This document shows, piece by piece, positions 7,264 to 15,764 of a DNA stretch of 15,764 nucleotides. How positions within the stretch are numbered: the stretch's first letter is position 1; each line of letters starts with the position of its first letter. Position numbers and translations under genes: made by a program. The stretch is from Paludibacter sp. (GTDB lineage Bacteria > Bacteroidota > Bacteroidia > Bacteroidales > Paludibacteraceae). Under the pieces are notes generated by a model that saw only the letters and a program-made list of their open reading frames with translations, was not told the origin of the DNA and did no database searches. The stretch covers positions 1 to 15,764 of the forward strand of contig JAQWCZ010000012.1 in assembly GCA_028705705.1 (NCBI GenBank), read 5' to 3'.

Positions 7264-9210
7264 TTAATTTTTCTGAACCGACTTCAGTACCTTTTGATTA
7301 ATCTTCACGGGATATTTTTCCCGCAACATGTTAATCCATTCCTTTTCAAGATATTCCTGGTAATCTGCCGTAACCAGTCCGCGCACATCCGTATAATCTT
7401 CCGGGGTATAATTCAACATGACACCCGGAACAAAAACGAATGGATATTTGGCATCTTTTTCCACCTCGTCAAGTGATTTAAAGATAAAGTGATCAACAAA
7501 TTTATTATCACCCTGGACATACAATCCCTTATCAATTTTGATATTGACTACACTGTCATTCAGTTGACGAAGGCATTTATCAATTGAATCTTTAGGCTGT
7601 TCGACTACAATTGCATTCGCTTTTTTAAATACATTTTCCGATTTGCATTGGATTATCCGTCCTTTAAAATGAGGTTTATCCCATGAATACTTTTCTCTGT
7701 TTCTTTTGAAAAAAGCTGCCAGACCAGCGGTATCTTTAGACGCTTTTTCCCACACTTCATTATTGCTGACTTCAAACAACAGAATTCCATCATGATATTC
7801 CTGCATCAGCAAGCGGAAATCTTCATATTTATTTTCCAGTTGACTGTTTTCATAAGCAAGTAATTCAGTTTCGATAAACTTGTTAAGTTTTTCATCGATA
7901 ATATCTTTAGCTAATGCTTTTTCACTGACCGGGTTTTTCTTTAAATAATTCAGGAAATCATCTTGTTTATATTTCTTTTTTGCGAAAGAGAACATTACTT
8001 TATTCAGTTTTGCTGCATCTGCATCAGCCAGGAAAGCTGAATCGGTCAATGTCCTGTCTTTCAACAAAGCATAGAAATCTTCCGTATATGTTCTTTTTTG
8101 CAACTTCAGTTTGTAATCCTTTTTAAGTTTTTCAACAAAAGCCTGCTGACCTTTTTGAGCCCTTTCATCTCTTTTTACCTGGCGTTCGATATCCGCCTTT
8201 TTACTTTCAAAAGAAGGAATTGGTTTGGTATCCAACAGTTTGATAATATGCCAGCCATAAGCAGATTGTACAGGTTCACAAATATCGCCCTGATTTTTCA
8301 GGGCAAAAGCTGCCTGTTCAAATTCAGCTACCATACGCCCAGTACCAAACCAGGGAAGTTCTCCTTTTTTAGCAGCCGAACCTCTGTCTTCTGAATTGGC
8401 AGATGCAATCTGACCGAAGTCTGCTCCATTTTTAACCAACTGATACAAAGAATCAATTTGGGCCTTTGCCTTTGCATTTCCAGCATCATCGCCCTTAGAA
8501 GTAAACTTCATGATATGAGAAACTAAAATTTCTCCTGGAGAGAATCTTCTGTTATGCACTTTGATAATATGATAACCAAAGGCAGTACGTACCGGTTTTG
8601 AAATTGTTCCGACCGGGGTATTATATGCTTTTTCTTCAAAAGGATATACGGTACGAAAACCGGTAATCCAACCTATATATCCTCCATTATCCTGTGCTGA
8701 TTGATCTTCTGATGTTTCCTTTGCAACATCTGCAAAGTCTTCCATTTCAAGTCTTTTCAACACATCCTGAGTTTTATTCCAGGCTTTGAGCGTGTCTTCA
8801 GGTGTTGCATTTTGTTCAACACGAATGAGGATATGACTTACCTCCACATCCTCTTTTAATCTTTCATAAGCTTGCTTCAAAACATCTTCCTCTACTTTTG
8901 AATCTGTAAGATACGGTTTTATCAACTGATCACGATAACCGCTCAGTTCGTTGATAAAGGATTTTGTTGTATCAATGCCCTGTGATTTTGCTTCTTCAAC
9001 TTTTAATTTGAAGTTTACAAATAAATCCACATATTCTTCCAGTGTTTTTTTATCGAGCGCATTGTTGGAGTTATTCTTATTATAAATATATTCAAACTCC
9101 GATTTTAATACCGGCTTACTATTAATAGTCATTATAACCGGATCTTTCCCTTTTGACATCAAAGACCCTGAGACCAATAAAACTGATAAAGAAACGATAA
9201 GTGCCTTCAT
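7264..9210 (-). CDS. Periplasmic peptidyl-prolyl isomerase with two parvulin domains
   Basis: Secreted PpiC/SurA-family isomerase, 648 aa, from the ATG at 9210 with signal peptide MKALIVSLSVLLVSGSLMSK. Residues ~25-115 form a helical N-domain. Parvulin 1 (~122-222) has EVSHILIRVE, DNGGYIGW, and a C-terminal strand with FGYHIIKV. Parvulin 2 (~228-335) has LVSHIMKF, F..IA...SED, KKGELPWFGTGRMVAEFEQA, and YGWHIIKL. Both histidines are present in both domains, so both may catalyse proline isomerisation. A long C-terminal part (~345-648) begins with a helical linker and ends with the phylum-typical pattern TADYQEYLEKEWINMLREKY, close to a third, degraded PPIase-like repeat. It is the first gene of the four-gene envelope operon and lies 107 bases downstream of guaB on the same strand. 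Confidence 0.9.
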   Translation of the reverse strand: MKALIVSLSVLLVSGSLMSKGKDPVIMTINSKPVLKSEFEYIYNKNNSNNALDKKTLEEYVDLFVNFKLKVEEAKSQGIDTTKSFINELSGYRDQLIKPYLTDSKVEEDVLKQAYERLKEDVEVSHILIRVEQNATPEDTLKAWNKTQDVLKRLEMEDFADVAKETSEDQSAQDNGGYIGWITGFRTVYPFEEKAYNTPVGTISKPVRTAFGYHIIKVHNRRFSPGEILVSHIMKFTSKGDDAGNAKAKAQIDSLYQLVKNGADFGQIASANSEDRGSAAKKGELPWFGTGRMVAEFEQAAFALKNQGDICEPVQSAYGWHIIKLLDTKPIPSFESKKADIERQVKRDERAQKGQQAFVEKLKKDYKLKLQKRTYTEDFYALLKDRTLTDSAFLADADAAKLNKVMFSFAKKKYKQDDFLNYLKKNPVSEKALAKDIIDEKLNKFIETELLAYENSQLENKYEDFRLLMQEYHDGILLFEVSNNEVWEKASKDTAGLAAFFKRNREKYSWDKPHFKGRIIQCKSENVFKKANAIVVEQPKDSIDKCLRQLNDSVVNIKIDKGLYVQGDNKFVDHFIFKSLDEVEKDAKYPFVFVPGVMLNYTPEDYTDVRGLVTADYQEYLEKEWINMLREKYPVKINQKVLKSVQKN

Positions 9211-9221
9211 AAATATTTAAA

Positions 9222-9229
9222 CAAATTTA
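9222..9229 (-). promoter_or_regulatory. Possible -7 element for the chaperone operon
   Basis: TAAATTTG on the minus strand matches the Bacteroidota TAnnTTTG consensus. It lies only 11 bases before the ATG at 9210, which would give a leader of about 5 bases, and no TTG stands 19-21 bases upstream. It is a weak candidate; the operon may instead read through from guaB. Confidence 0.25.
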
Positions 9230-9260
9230 TTAATTAACATGTTGGGATTGCGAACGTAAG

Positions 9261-9304
9261 CATTTTAACGCAAACAATTTATATATGTTGTAAAATGATT
9301 GTTT
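9261..9304. repeat. Two interlocked 7-base inverted repeats between guaB and the PPIase gene
   Basis: CATTTTA at 9261-9267 pairs perfectly with TAAAATG at 9291-9297. AAACAAT at 9272-9278 pairs perfectly with ATTGTTT at 9298-9304. The arms alternate (a, b, a', b'), the order of a simple pseudoknot, and a' directly abuts b'. All arms are AT-rich and no T-tract follows on the minus strand, so this is not a standard terminator. It could equally be a chance product of AT-rich spacer DNA. Confidence 0.4.
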
Positions 9305-9317
9305 TTTTTAAGGTTTT

Positions 9318-10895
<1,578 letters not shown>

Positions 10896-10904
10896 CTAAG
10901 AATG

Positions 10905-10926
10905 AAAAAAGCATGTAATCTTTTTT
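10905..10926 (-). terminator. Weak AT-rich hairpin downstream of rel
   Basis: Perfect 7-base inverted repeat: AAAAAAG at 10905-10911 and CTTTTTT at 10920-10926, with an 8-base loop. On the minus strand the descending arm ends in six T residues, as at an intrinsic terminator, and it stands 45 bases after the rel stop and just before the guaB promoter. The stem has only one G-C pair, so its strength is doubtful. Confidence 0.35.
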
Positions 10927-10970
10927 GTTTATTATGATCAATTTATCAATATACTTAACTTTATAAAACA

Positions 10971-13214
10971 CTATATTTGAATCCTTTTAGTAGAATTAAC
11001 TTCTTTAATCTTATTAATATTTTTACACAGATTCTCGATCTCCTGTTTATCGTGAACATTGATATGAAACATACCCACAAAAATTCCGGCTTGTGTTTCA
11101 ATATTAATCTTACTGATATTAACTCCGTATTGCTCTGAAATAACATGTAAAATTTCAATCAATACGCCTTTTTTATCAATACCTTTAATTTCAAGTACCT
11201 CGTGAAAATTCAAACCTTTGTGTACCGCCCATTTTGCAGAGATAATGTTGTTTCCGTAATTTGACTTCAATTTAGCTGCAGCAGGACACTGACGTTTGTG
11301 TACCATTACAATCTCATTTTCATCGACATAACCAAGCACGTCATCGCCTGGGATGGGTTTACAACAGCTTGCAAATTTGTAGGTTTTTCCTGCATCTTCT
11401 TCTGTTAAAGTGAATGTTTTTTTACGGTTAACCCGTGCAGAGGGAACCAATTCCGGAACAATTTCTTTTTGTTTATCTCCGGTATTTACAAAAGGGATCT
11501 TAATGTATTTTGTAAATACATTCTGCGATTTAGGCTTAAATATTACCTTCTGAATTTCATCCAGATTTAAATTTCCCTTTCCTGCCTGCTGATATAAGGC
11601 ATTGCGAGATCTATATTTATAATGATTCAGAATTTTAACGTAGTTATCATTTTCAGGAGGTAAGTTGATTGCAGCAAGCGCTTCTTCGATTTTTTTCTGT
11701 CCTTCTGCTATTTCAGCTTTTTCATCTCTTCTGAAAATTGTTCTCAATTTGGCTTTAGCTTTGGCGGTGGTCACATAATCAATCCACTCGGGTTGCGGGA
11801 CTTGTTTGCGGGAGGTCAGGATTTCCACCTGGTCGCCACTTTGCAAGGCATGACTCAGCGGAACTAATTTATGATTCACTTTGGCGCCAATACAATGTTC
11901 TCCCAAATCGGAGTGCAGAGCAAACGCAAAATCAAGTGCAGTAGATCCCTGAGGAATGGTTTTGATATCACCTTTCGGCGTAAACACAAAAATCTCGGAG
12001 GCAAAAAGATTCAGTTTAAAGGTATCAATAAAATCGATGGCGTTGGGTTCCGGGTTCTCGAGCAACTCCTTGATGGTTTTCATCCATTTGTCGAGCTCCG
12101 ACTCATCATTTTCTCCTGTTTTGTATTTCCAGTGTGCCGCCAACCCTTTTTCCGCGATGTCATTCATGCGCTCGCTCCGGATTTGGATCTCGACCCATCT
12201 GCCTCCTTTCGCCATTACGGTCACATGCAGCGCTTCGTAACCATTTGCCTTTGGATTGCTCACCCAGTCACGGATGCGTTCGGGATGCGGTTTGTATAAG
12301 CCGGTGATGGCCGAATAAATCATCCAACACTGATCTTTTTCCGTTGATCCTTCTTTGGGAGTAAAAACGATTCGCAGCGCCATGATATCGTACACATCCT
12401 CGAATGAGATGTTGTGGGTAGTCATTTTTTTCCAGATGGAATACACCGTTTTGATGCGGGCCTTGTAACGGAAGTTCCAGCCGAGTTCAGTTAGTTTTTC
12501 GGTGATGGGCTCCGTAAACTCTTCGTAAAAAATATTACGGGCAACTTCATCACTGGCGAGCTGTTTTTCTATCTGTGCATAAGTTTCAGGATGTTCGTAC
12601 TTAAAACTCAGGTTCTCCAGCTCATTTTTGATGCGGAATAGTCCGAGGCGATGTGCCAGTGGAGCATAAATATACTGTGTTTCGCCTGTAATCTTCAATT
12701 GTTTAGCGGGAGGCATCGAACCGAGGGTACGCATGTTATGCAGCCGGTCGGCAATTTTAATCAGGATAACCCGGATATCTTCCGACATAGTCAGCACCAG
12801 CTTACGGAAATTTTCAGCCTGAGCTGAAGCATGTTCCGCAAACACACCTCCGGAAATTTTGGTGAGACCTTCTACAATTTGTGCTATTTTAGGTCCGAAA
12901 AGGTTGGCAATATCTTCAACGGTGTAATCCGTATCTTCTACCACATCATGCAACAAAGCAGAACAGATGGAAGTGGAGCCCATTCCAATTTCGCTCGAAA
13001 CAATACGCGCAACTGCTAAGGGGTGCATGATATAGGGCTCTCCGGAACGCCGCCGGATACCTTTATGTGCTGACCTGGCAAAATTAAAAGCCTTGGTAAT
13101 CAGCTCCACTTTCTTGCGGTGGGATGAGTTCAGGTAATCATTCAACAACGCATCAAACTCCTGTTGGATTAATTCCTCTTCAGTCACACTAAAATTTGTT
13201 GAATGTGCGGACAT
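10971..13214 (-). CDS. rel: Bifunctional (p)ppGpp synthetase/hydrolase, RelA/SpoT family
   Basis: Long Rel protein, 747 aa, that makes (p)ppGpp from GTP/GDP and ATP during amino-acid starvation and degrades it otherwise. The N-terminal HD hydrolase domain (~40-190) keeps the metal and catalytic residues: H64 in IMHPLAVARI, H89-D90 and E93-D94 in LLHDVVEDT, and IADRLHNMRTLG. The synthetase domain (~240-370) has RIKTVYSIWKKM, VYDIMALRIVF, NPKANGYEALHVTV and EIQIRSERMNDIAEKG. Regulatory parts follow: TGS (~405-465, HSDLGEHCIGAKVNHKLVPL), a conserved Cys motif (FASCCKPIPGDDVLGYV) and a C-terminal ACT domain (~670-747). Both catalytic halves look intact, so it is bifunctional rather than RelA-only. 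It starts 23 bases after the ald-like stop with no promoter seen between, so the two probably share a transcript. Confidence 0.96.
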   Translation of the reverse strand: MSAHSTNFSVTEEELIQQEFDALLNDYLNSSHRKKVELITKAFNFARSAHKGIRRRSGEPYIMHPLAVARIVSSEIGMGSTSICSALLHDVVEDTDYTVEDIANLFGPKIAQIVEGLTKISGGVFAEHASAQAENFRKLVLTMSEDIRVILIKIADRLHNMRTLGSMPPAKQLKITGETQYIYAPLAHRLGLFRIKNELENLSFKYEHPETYAQIEKQLASDEVARNIFYEEFTEPITEKLTELGWNFRYKARIKTVYSIWKKMTTHNISFEDVYDIMALRIVFTPKEGSTEKDQCWMIYSAITGLYKPHPERIRDWVSNPKANGYEALHVTVMAKGGRWVEIQIRSERMNDIAEKGLAAHWKYKTGENDESELDKWMKTIKELLENPEPNAIDFIDTFKLNLFASEIFVFTPKGDIKTIPQGSTALDFAFALHSDLGEHCIGAKVNHKLVPLSHALQSGDQVEILTSRKQVPQPEWIDYVTTAKAKAKLRTIFRRDEKAEIAEGQKKIEEALAAINLPPENDNYVKILNHYKYRSRNALYQQAGKGNLNLDEIQKVIFKPKSQNVFTKYIKIPFVNTGDKQKEIVPELVPSARVNRKKTFTLTEEDAGKTYKFASCCKPIPGDDVLGYVDENEIVMVHKRQCPAAAKLKSNYGNNIISAKWAVHKGLNFHEVLEIKGIDKKGVLIEILHVISEQYGVNISKINIETQAGIFVGMFHINVHDKQEIENLCKNINKIKEVNSTKRIQI

Positions 13215-13237
13215 AAAAAATCAGCAGATTAAAAAAA

Positions 13238-14440
13238 TTAATACCCTGTTAAAAACAACCCAATATCGTTGGCATTTAATCCGAAATAGGAAGCAATCAG
13301 GCGGTTGACCAACACGCCGCCGTAAATATAAGCGCCATTTCTGAATCCAGTACTTTCAGCAATGGCACGTCTGACGCTACCGGAGTTTCCAACTTTCACA
13401 AGCATGGGAGCAAAAATATTGCTCAATGCCATGGAACTTGTACGACCCACACGGGCAGAAATGTTTGGCACACAATAATGGATAATACCATATTTTTCGA
13501 AAACCGGTTTTTCAATTGTACGGCAGGTGGAAGTTTCAAAACATCCTCCCTGGTCCACGCTTAAATCAATAATAATTGCCCCTGGTTTCATGGTTTTCAC
13601 CAATTCTTCGGCTACCATGAATCTTTCAGAACCGTTTATGTATCTCAAATTTCCGATTACAGCATCGGCTGTTGTAAGTGCTTTAAATAAAACCGCCGGA
13701 TGAATAACAGAAGTAAAAACCTGTTGACCCAGATAATGTTGAATTTTTCTGAGTTTATTGACATCATGGTCGAAAATTTTCACCTGAGCGCCTAATGCCA
13801 ACGCAGAACGTGCAGCAACCGAACCTGCTAAACCGGCTCCCAGAATCAATACTTCAGTTGGTGAGACTCCGGCAATGCCACCCAGCAAAATGCCTTTTCC
13901 ACCGGAAGCATTACTCATCAGTTCGGATGCTACCGCGATGGCAGTATTACCTTCAATCTCAGCTATCGTATTAACGACAGGGAACGCCTTTTGTTCATCT
14001 TTAATCAACTCATAAGCAACAGCATTCAGTTTCTTCGACATCATCATTTTGATGCTTTCAGCCGTTAAATTAGACAACTGAAGCATGGAAAAGATGGATT
14101 TCCCGTTTTTCATCAAAGCCAACTCATCAATGGTGGGAGGTGCTATTTTCAGGACGATGTCGGCGCCAAAGACTTCCGCTTCATTTTCAACAATGACTGC
14201 TCCGGCCTCGCTGTACTGCAAATCAGTATAATACATGGGTAAACCTGCACCACGTTGCACCATGACTTTGTGTCCTTCTTCCACCACGATGGCAACCCCT
14301 TCAGGAGTAAGTCCCAATCGTGTTTCAGCATGTGCATTTTCACGCGGTATTCCTATCGACAGCCGGGGTTGTCGAACAATTTCCCGGAGCAGCGATTCTT
14401 CGGGGAAAAGCATCTTTTGCGAACTCGGATCTTGTCTCAT
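13238..14440 (-). CDS. Alanine dehydrogenase / PNT-alpha family protein with altered substrate residues
   Basis: 400-aa NAD(P)-binding protein of the AlaDH/PntA superfamily; classical members interconvert alanine and pyruvate plus ammonia. An N-terminal extension of ~26 residues precedes the usual start, SIGIPRENAHAETRLGLTPE. The NAD fold has LILGAGLAGSVAARSALALG (~198-217). Compared with alanine dehydrogenase from Mycobacterium tuberculosis or Phormidium, R15 (here R41) and D270 (here D296 in SVDQGGCFET) are kept. K75 aligns with A100 (KIAPP) and H96 with Q121 (MLQLSN). The KIAPP segment resembles PntA more than AlaDH, but no transhydrogenase membrane subunit is nearby. From memory, this substitution pattern is shared by many Bacteroidota proteins annotated as alanine dehydrogenase, so the product's true substrate is uncertain. 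It is the first gene of an operon with rel. Confidence 0.82.
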   Translation of the reverse strand: MRQDPSSQKMLFPEESLLREIVRQPRLSIGIPRENAHAETRLGLTPEGVAIVVEEGHKVMVQRGAGLPMYYTDLQYSEAGAVIVENEAEVFGADIVLKIAPPTIDELALMKNGKSIFSMLQLSNLTAESIKMMMSKKLNAVAYELIKDEQKAFPVVNTIAEIEGNTAIAVASELMSNASGGKGILLGGIAGVSPTEVLILGAGLAGSVAARSALALGAQVKIFDHDVNKLRKIQHYLGQQVFTSVIHPAVLFKALTTADAVIGNLRYINGSERFMVAEELVKTMKPGAIIIDLSVDQGGCFETSTCRTIEKPVFEKYGIIHYCVPNISARVGRTSSMALSNIFAPMLVKVGNSGSVRRAIAESTGFRNGAYIYGGVLVNRLIASYFGLNANDIGLFLTGY

Positions 14441-14464
14441 AGGAGTTGGTTTTTGAATGGACTA

Positions 14465-14496
14465 CAAAACTAACTGCAATTGTTGAGAATTGCAAG
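14465..14496 (-). promoter_or_regulatory. Promoter of the ald-rel operon
   Basis: On the minus strand, TAGTTTTG at 14465-14472 is an exact TAnnTTTG -7 element. CTTG at 14493-14496 provides a -33 TTG with the standard 20-base spacer. Transcription would start near 14458, about 18 bases before the ATG at 14440. Confidence 0.6.
14475..14494. promoter_or_regulatory. Perfect palindrome between -33 and -7 elements, candidate operator
   Basis: TGCAATT at 14475-14481 and AATTGCA at 14488-14494 form a perfect 7-base dyad around a 6-base centre (20 bases in all). It fills the promoter spacer of the ald-rel operon, the classical place for a repressor site. It also lies 30-50 bases after the stop of the TolC-family gene and could serve as a weak terminator, but only a short T-run (TTTT) follows on the minus strand. 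Confidence 0.5.
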
Positions 14497-14522
14497 AGGG
14501 AGAGATTTATTTTTCTGATTTC

Positions 14523-15764
14523 CTATAAAACATATTCCATAATCCCCCCGCTGATTTCTAATAGCGATATTTCGCAAAGTTTGGTGAGGTATTGCGCCTG
14601 TACCAATCTTTCTTCGGCTTCGAGCAGGCTGTTCTGCGCTTCCCTGAGTTCGATTCCTGATAAATCTCCCAGTTTGTACCGTTCGATAGCAATTTCGTAA
14701 TTTTCACGGGCGTGCGATACGTTTTCCTGTTCAAGGTTAGTTAGCTCCATGTTGTTCAGGTAAGCCATCCAAAAATTAGAAAAATCACTTTTTAACGAGA
14801 GTTTGAGTTCTGCTATGACAAGTTCCTGGTTGTTGATTTCAATTTGTGCGTTTCGCTGTTTACGTGAACGGTTGAATCCGTCGAACAAGTTGAATCCCAG
14901 CGTTACTCCATAATTAAAACCAAGGTTATTTTGTTTTTTATACGCGCCATATTCATAGATGTTTGAATCGTAACCGTATCCGGCATTCAGTCGTAAATAA
15001 GGATAATTGGTGCTTCTTGCAGCCTGCAAGTCCAGGACTTTCAGATTCTTTTCACGGGCGGCAGTTAAAAGATAAATGTTCTTTTCCAAGACGTTACTCC
15101 AAAGCGTTTCCTTGCTCAGCAGGGAGTTGAATTTGATTTCCTGATCGGGAATTTTAATTTCCTGATCGACGGACTCCTCTCCGACAAGCTGATTAATTCT
15201 GACCTTACTCGCGAACAAGACCTCGTGCTGACGAATCAGTTTTGAACTGTCAGTATTGAAGTCAACCCTGGCTTGCTGTAAATCCAAACGCGAAAGATTC
15301 CCGATGGTATAGCGGGCTTCAACAATGCGCAAGCGTTCTTTTGATAGCTTTACGGCTGATTGCAGATTTTCCAACCGGATACATTGTTGAATGAAATTAT
15401 AATATTCAGCCGTGAGATTCGAAACAAAAGCTTCAATGTTCATGCGTGTTTTCAGTTCGCCGATTTGTTGCAGTTCTTTCAATCCCGAATATTTTGCCTG
15501 AATATTAAACCCATCGAAAATAGTCCAGTTGAGGTTCACTCCCGCAGAGAAATTTTGATTGGAAACACCCGACTGACGAATCACCGTTGAGTTTTCATCC
15601 TGCGGAAACTGACCGGTATTTCCTTCAGTACCTCCCAACGTCGTATTTAGATCAACAGTCGGCAGGTAGCCCGCATTTCCCGGAGTGGCATTATTATCCG
15701 TAATTTTTTGTTCGTTACGTACCATCCTGAGCTGGAAGTTTTGTTCCAACCCTTTTTCGATTAA
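14523..15764 (-). CDS. TolC-family outer-membrane efflux protein (5' partial)
   Basis: Outer-membrane channel of the OMF family, partner of RND or ABC export pumps. The frame runs open through the right edge, so the signal peptide and first residues are missing; the apparent start at 15749 is a TTG inside the gene. About 413 residues remain of a usual ~440-460. The two structural repeats are visible: repeat 1 with a beta-barrel segment (NLNWTIFDGFN) and long helices (LRIVEARYTIGNLSRLDLQQ), and repeat 2 with LGFNLFDGFN and its counterpart helix YEIAIERYKLGDLSGIELRE. The matching FDGFN turns and the R/Y-x-x-G-x-L-S-x-x-(D/E)-L motifs are typical of TolC-like channels. Pump subunits would be expected upstream, outside this window. 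The gene lies 82 bases from ald on the same strand, separated by a promoter. Confidence 0.9.
   Translation of the reverse strand, partial: LIEKGLEQNFQLRMVRNEQKITDNNATPGNAGYLPTVDLNTTLGGTEGNTGQFPQDENSTVIRQSGVSNQNFSAGVNLNWTIFDGFNIQAKYSGLKELQQIGELKTRMNIEAFVSNLTAEYYNFIQQCIRLENLQSAVKLSKERLRIVEARYTIGNLSRLDLQQARVDFNTDSSKLIRQHEVLFASKVRINQLVGEESVDQEIKIPDQEIKFNSLLSKETLWSNVLEKNIYLLTAAREKNLKVLDLQAARSTNYPYLRLNAGYGYDSNIYEYGAYKKQNNLGFNYGVTLGFNLFDGFNRSRKQRNAQIEINNQELVIAELKLSLKSDFSNFWMAYLNNMELTNLEQENVSHARENYEIAIERYKLGDLSGIELREAQNSLLEAEERLVQAQYLTKLCEISLLEISGGIMEYVL

Noticed and set aside
9272..9304. AAACAAT/ATTGTTT as an intrinsic terminator with a T-tract
   Set aside because: The T-run follows on the plus strand, while both flanking genes are transcribed on the minus strand; the 19-base loop is also long.
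11871..12299. Plus-strand frame of 142 codons inside rel
   Set aside because: It is antisense to the conserved synthetase/TGS region of rel, with no promoter, no recognisable domain and no plausible start signal.

Overview
The window looks like chromosomal DNA from a member of the Bacteroidota, probably a Bacteroidales-like anaerobe or relative. The evidence is moderately AT-rich DNA, almost no Shine-Dalgarno sequences, start-proximal promoters of the TAnnTTTG type, and gene families typical of this phylum: an OstA-like protein of about 600 residues, a run of SurA/PpiC-like chaperones beside guaB, and a single long Rel protein. Nine protein genes fill nearly all of it. Two run off the window edges. 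No RNA gene, insertion sequence, CRISPR array or phage gene was seen. No gene-free stretch exceeds 300 bases; the longest is about 177 bases, between rel and guaB.

Left block (2-3182, + strand): a fusion of a hemerythrin-like diiron domain to a LuxR-type HTH (5' end cut off by the window), followed after 37 bases by a large CPA2/CHX-type cation:proton antiporter with a cytoplasmic tail. The pair looks like a regulator and its transporter, and is the most suggestive two-gene unit here.

Middle block (3177-9210, - strand): an envelope-biogenesis operon read from right to left. It encodes a periplasmic PPIase with two parvulin domains, a lipoprotein that keeps the SurA-like shape without a recognisable parvulin active site, a second SurA-like PPIase, and an OstA/LptA-like protein for LPS transport. 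It meets the antiporter tail to tail, with a 6-base overlap at the stop codons.

Right block (9318-15764, - strand): guaB (IMP dehydrogenase) with its own promoter; an ald-like gene and a bifunctional rel (ppGpp synthetase/hydrolase) in an apparent two-gene operon; and a TolC-family outer-membrane efflux protein whose N-terminus lies beyond the window. IMP dehydrogenase feeds GTP synthesis and Rel consumes GTP/GDP to make (p)ppGpp, so the neighbours join nucleotide supply and starvation signalling. The ald-like protein lacks two of the four substrate residues of classical alanine dehydrogenases, and its promoter carries a perfect palindrome between the -33 and -7 elements.

Most of the window is conserved housekeeping. 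The better candidates for new biology are the hemerythrin-LuxR/antiporter pair, the graded loss of parvulin residues across the three chaperones, and the ald-like enzyme with its palindromic promoter.
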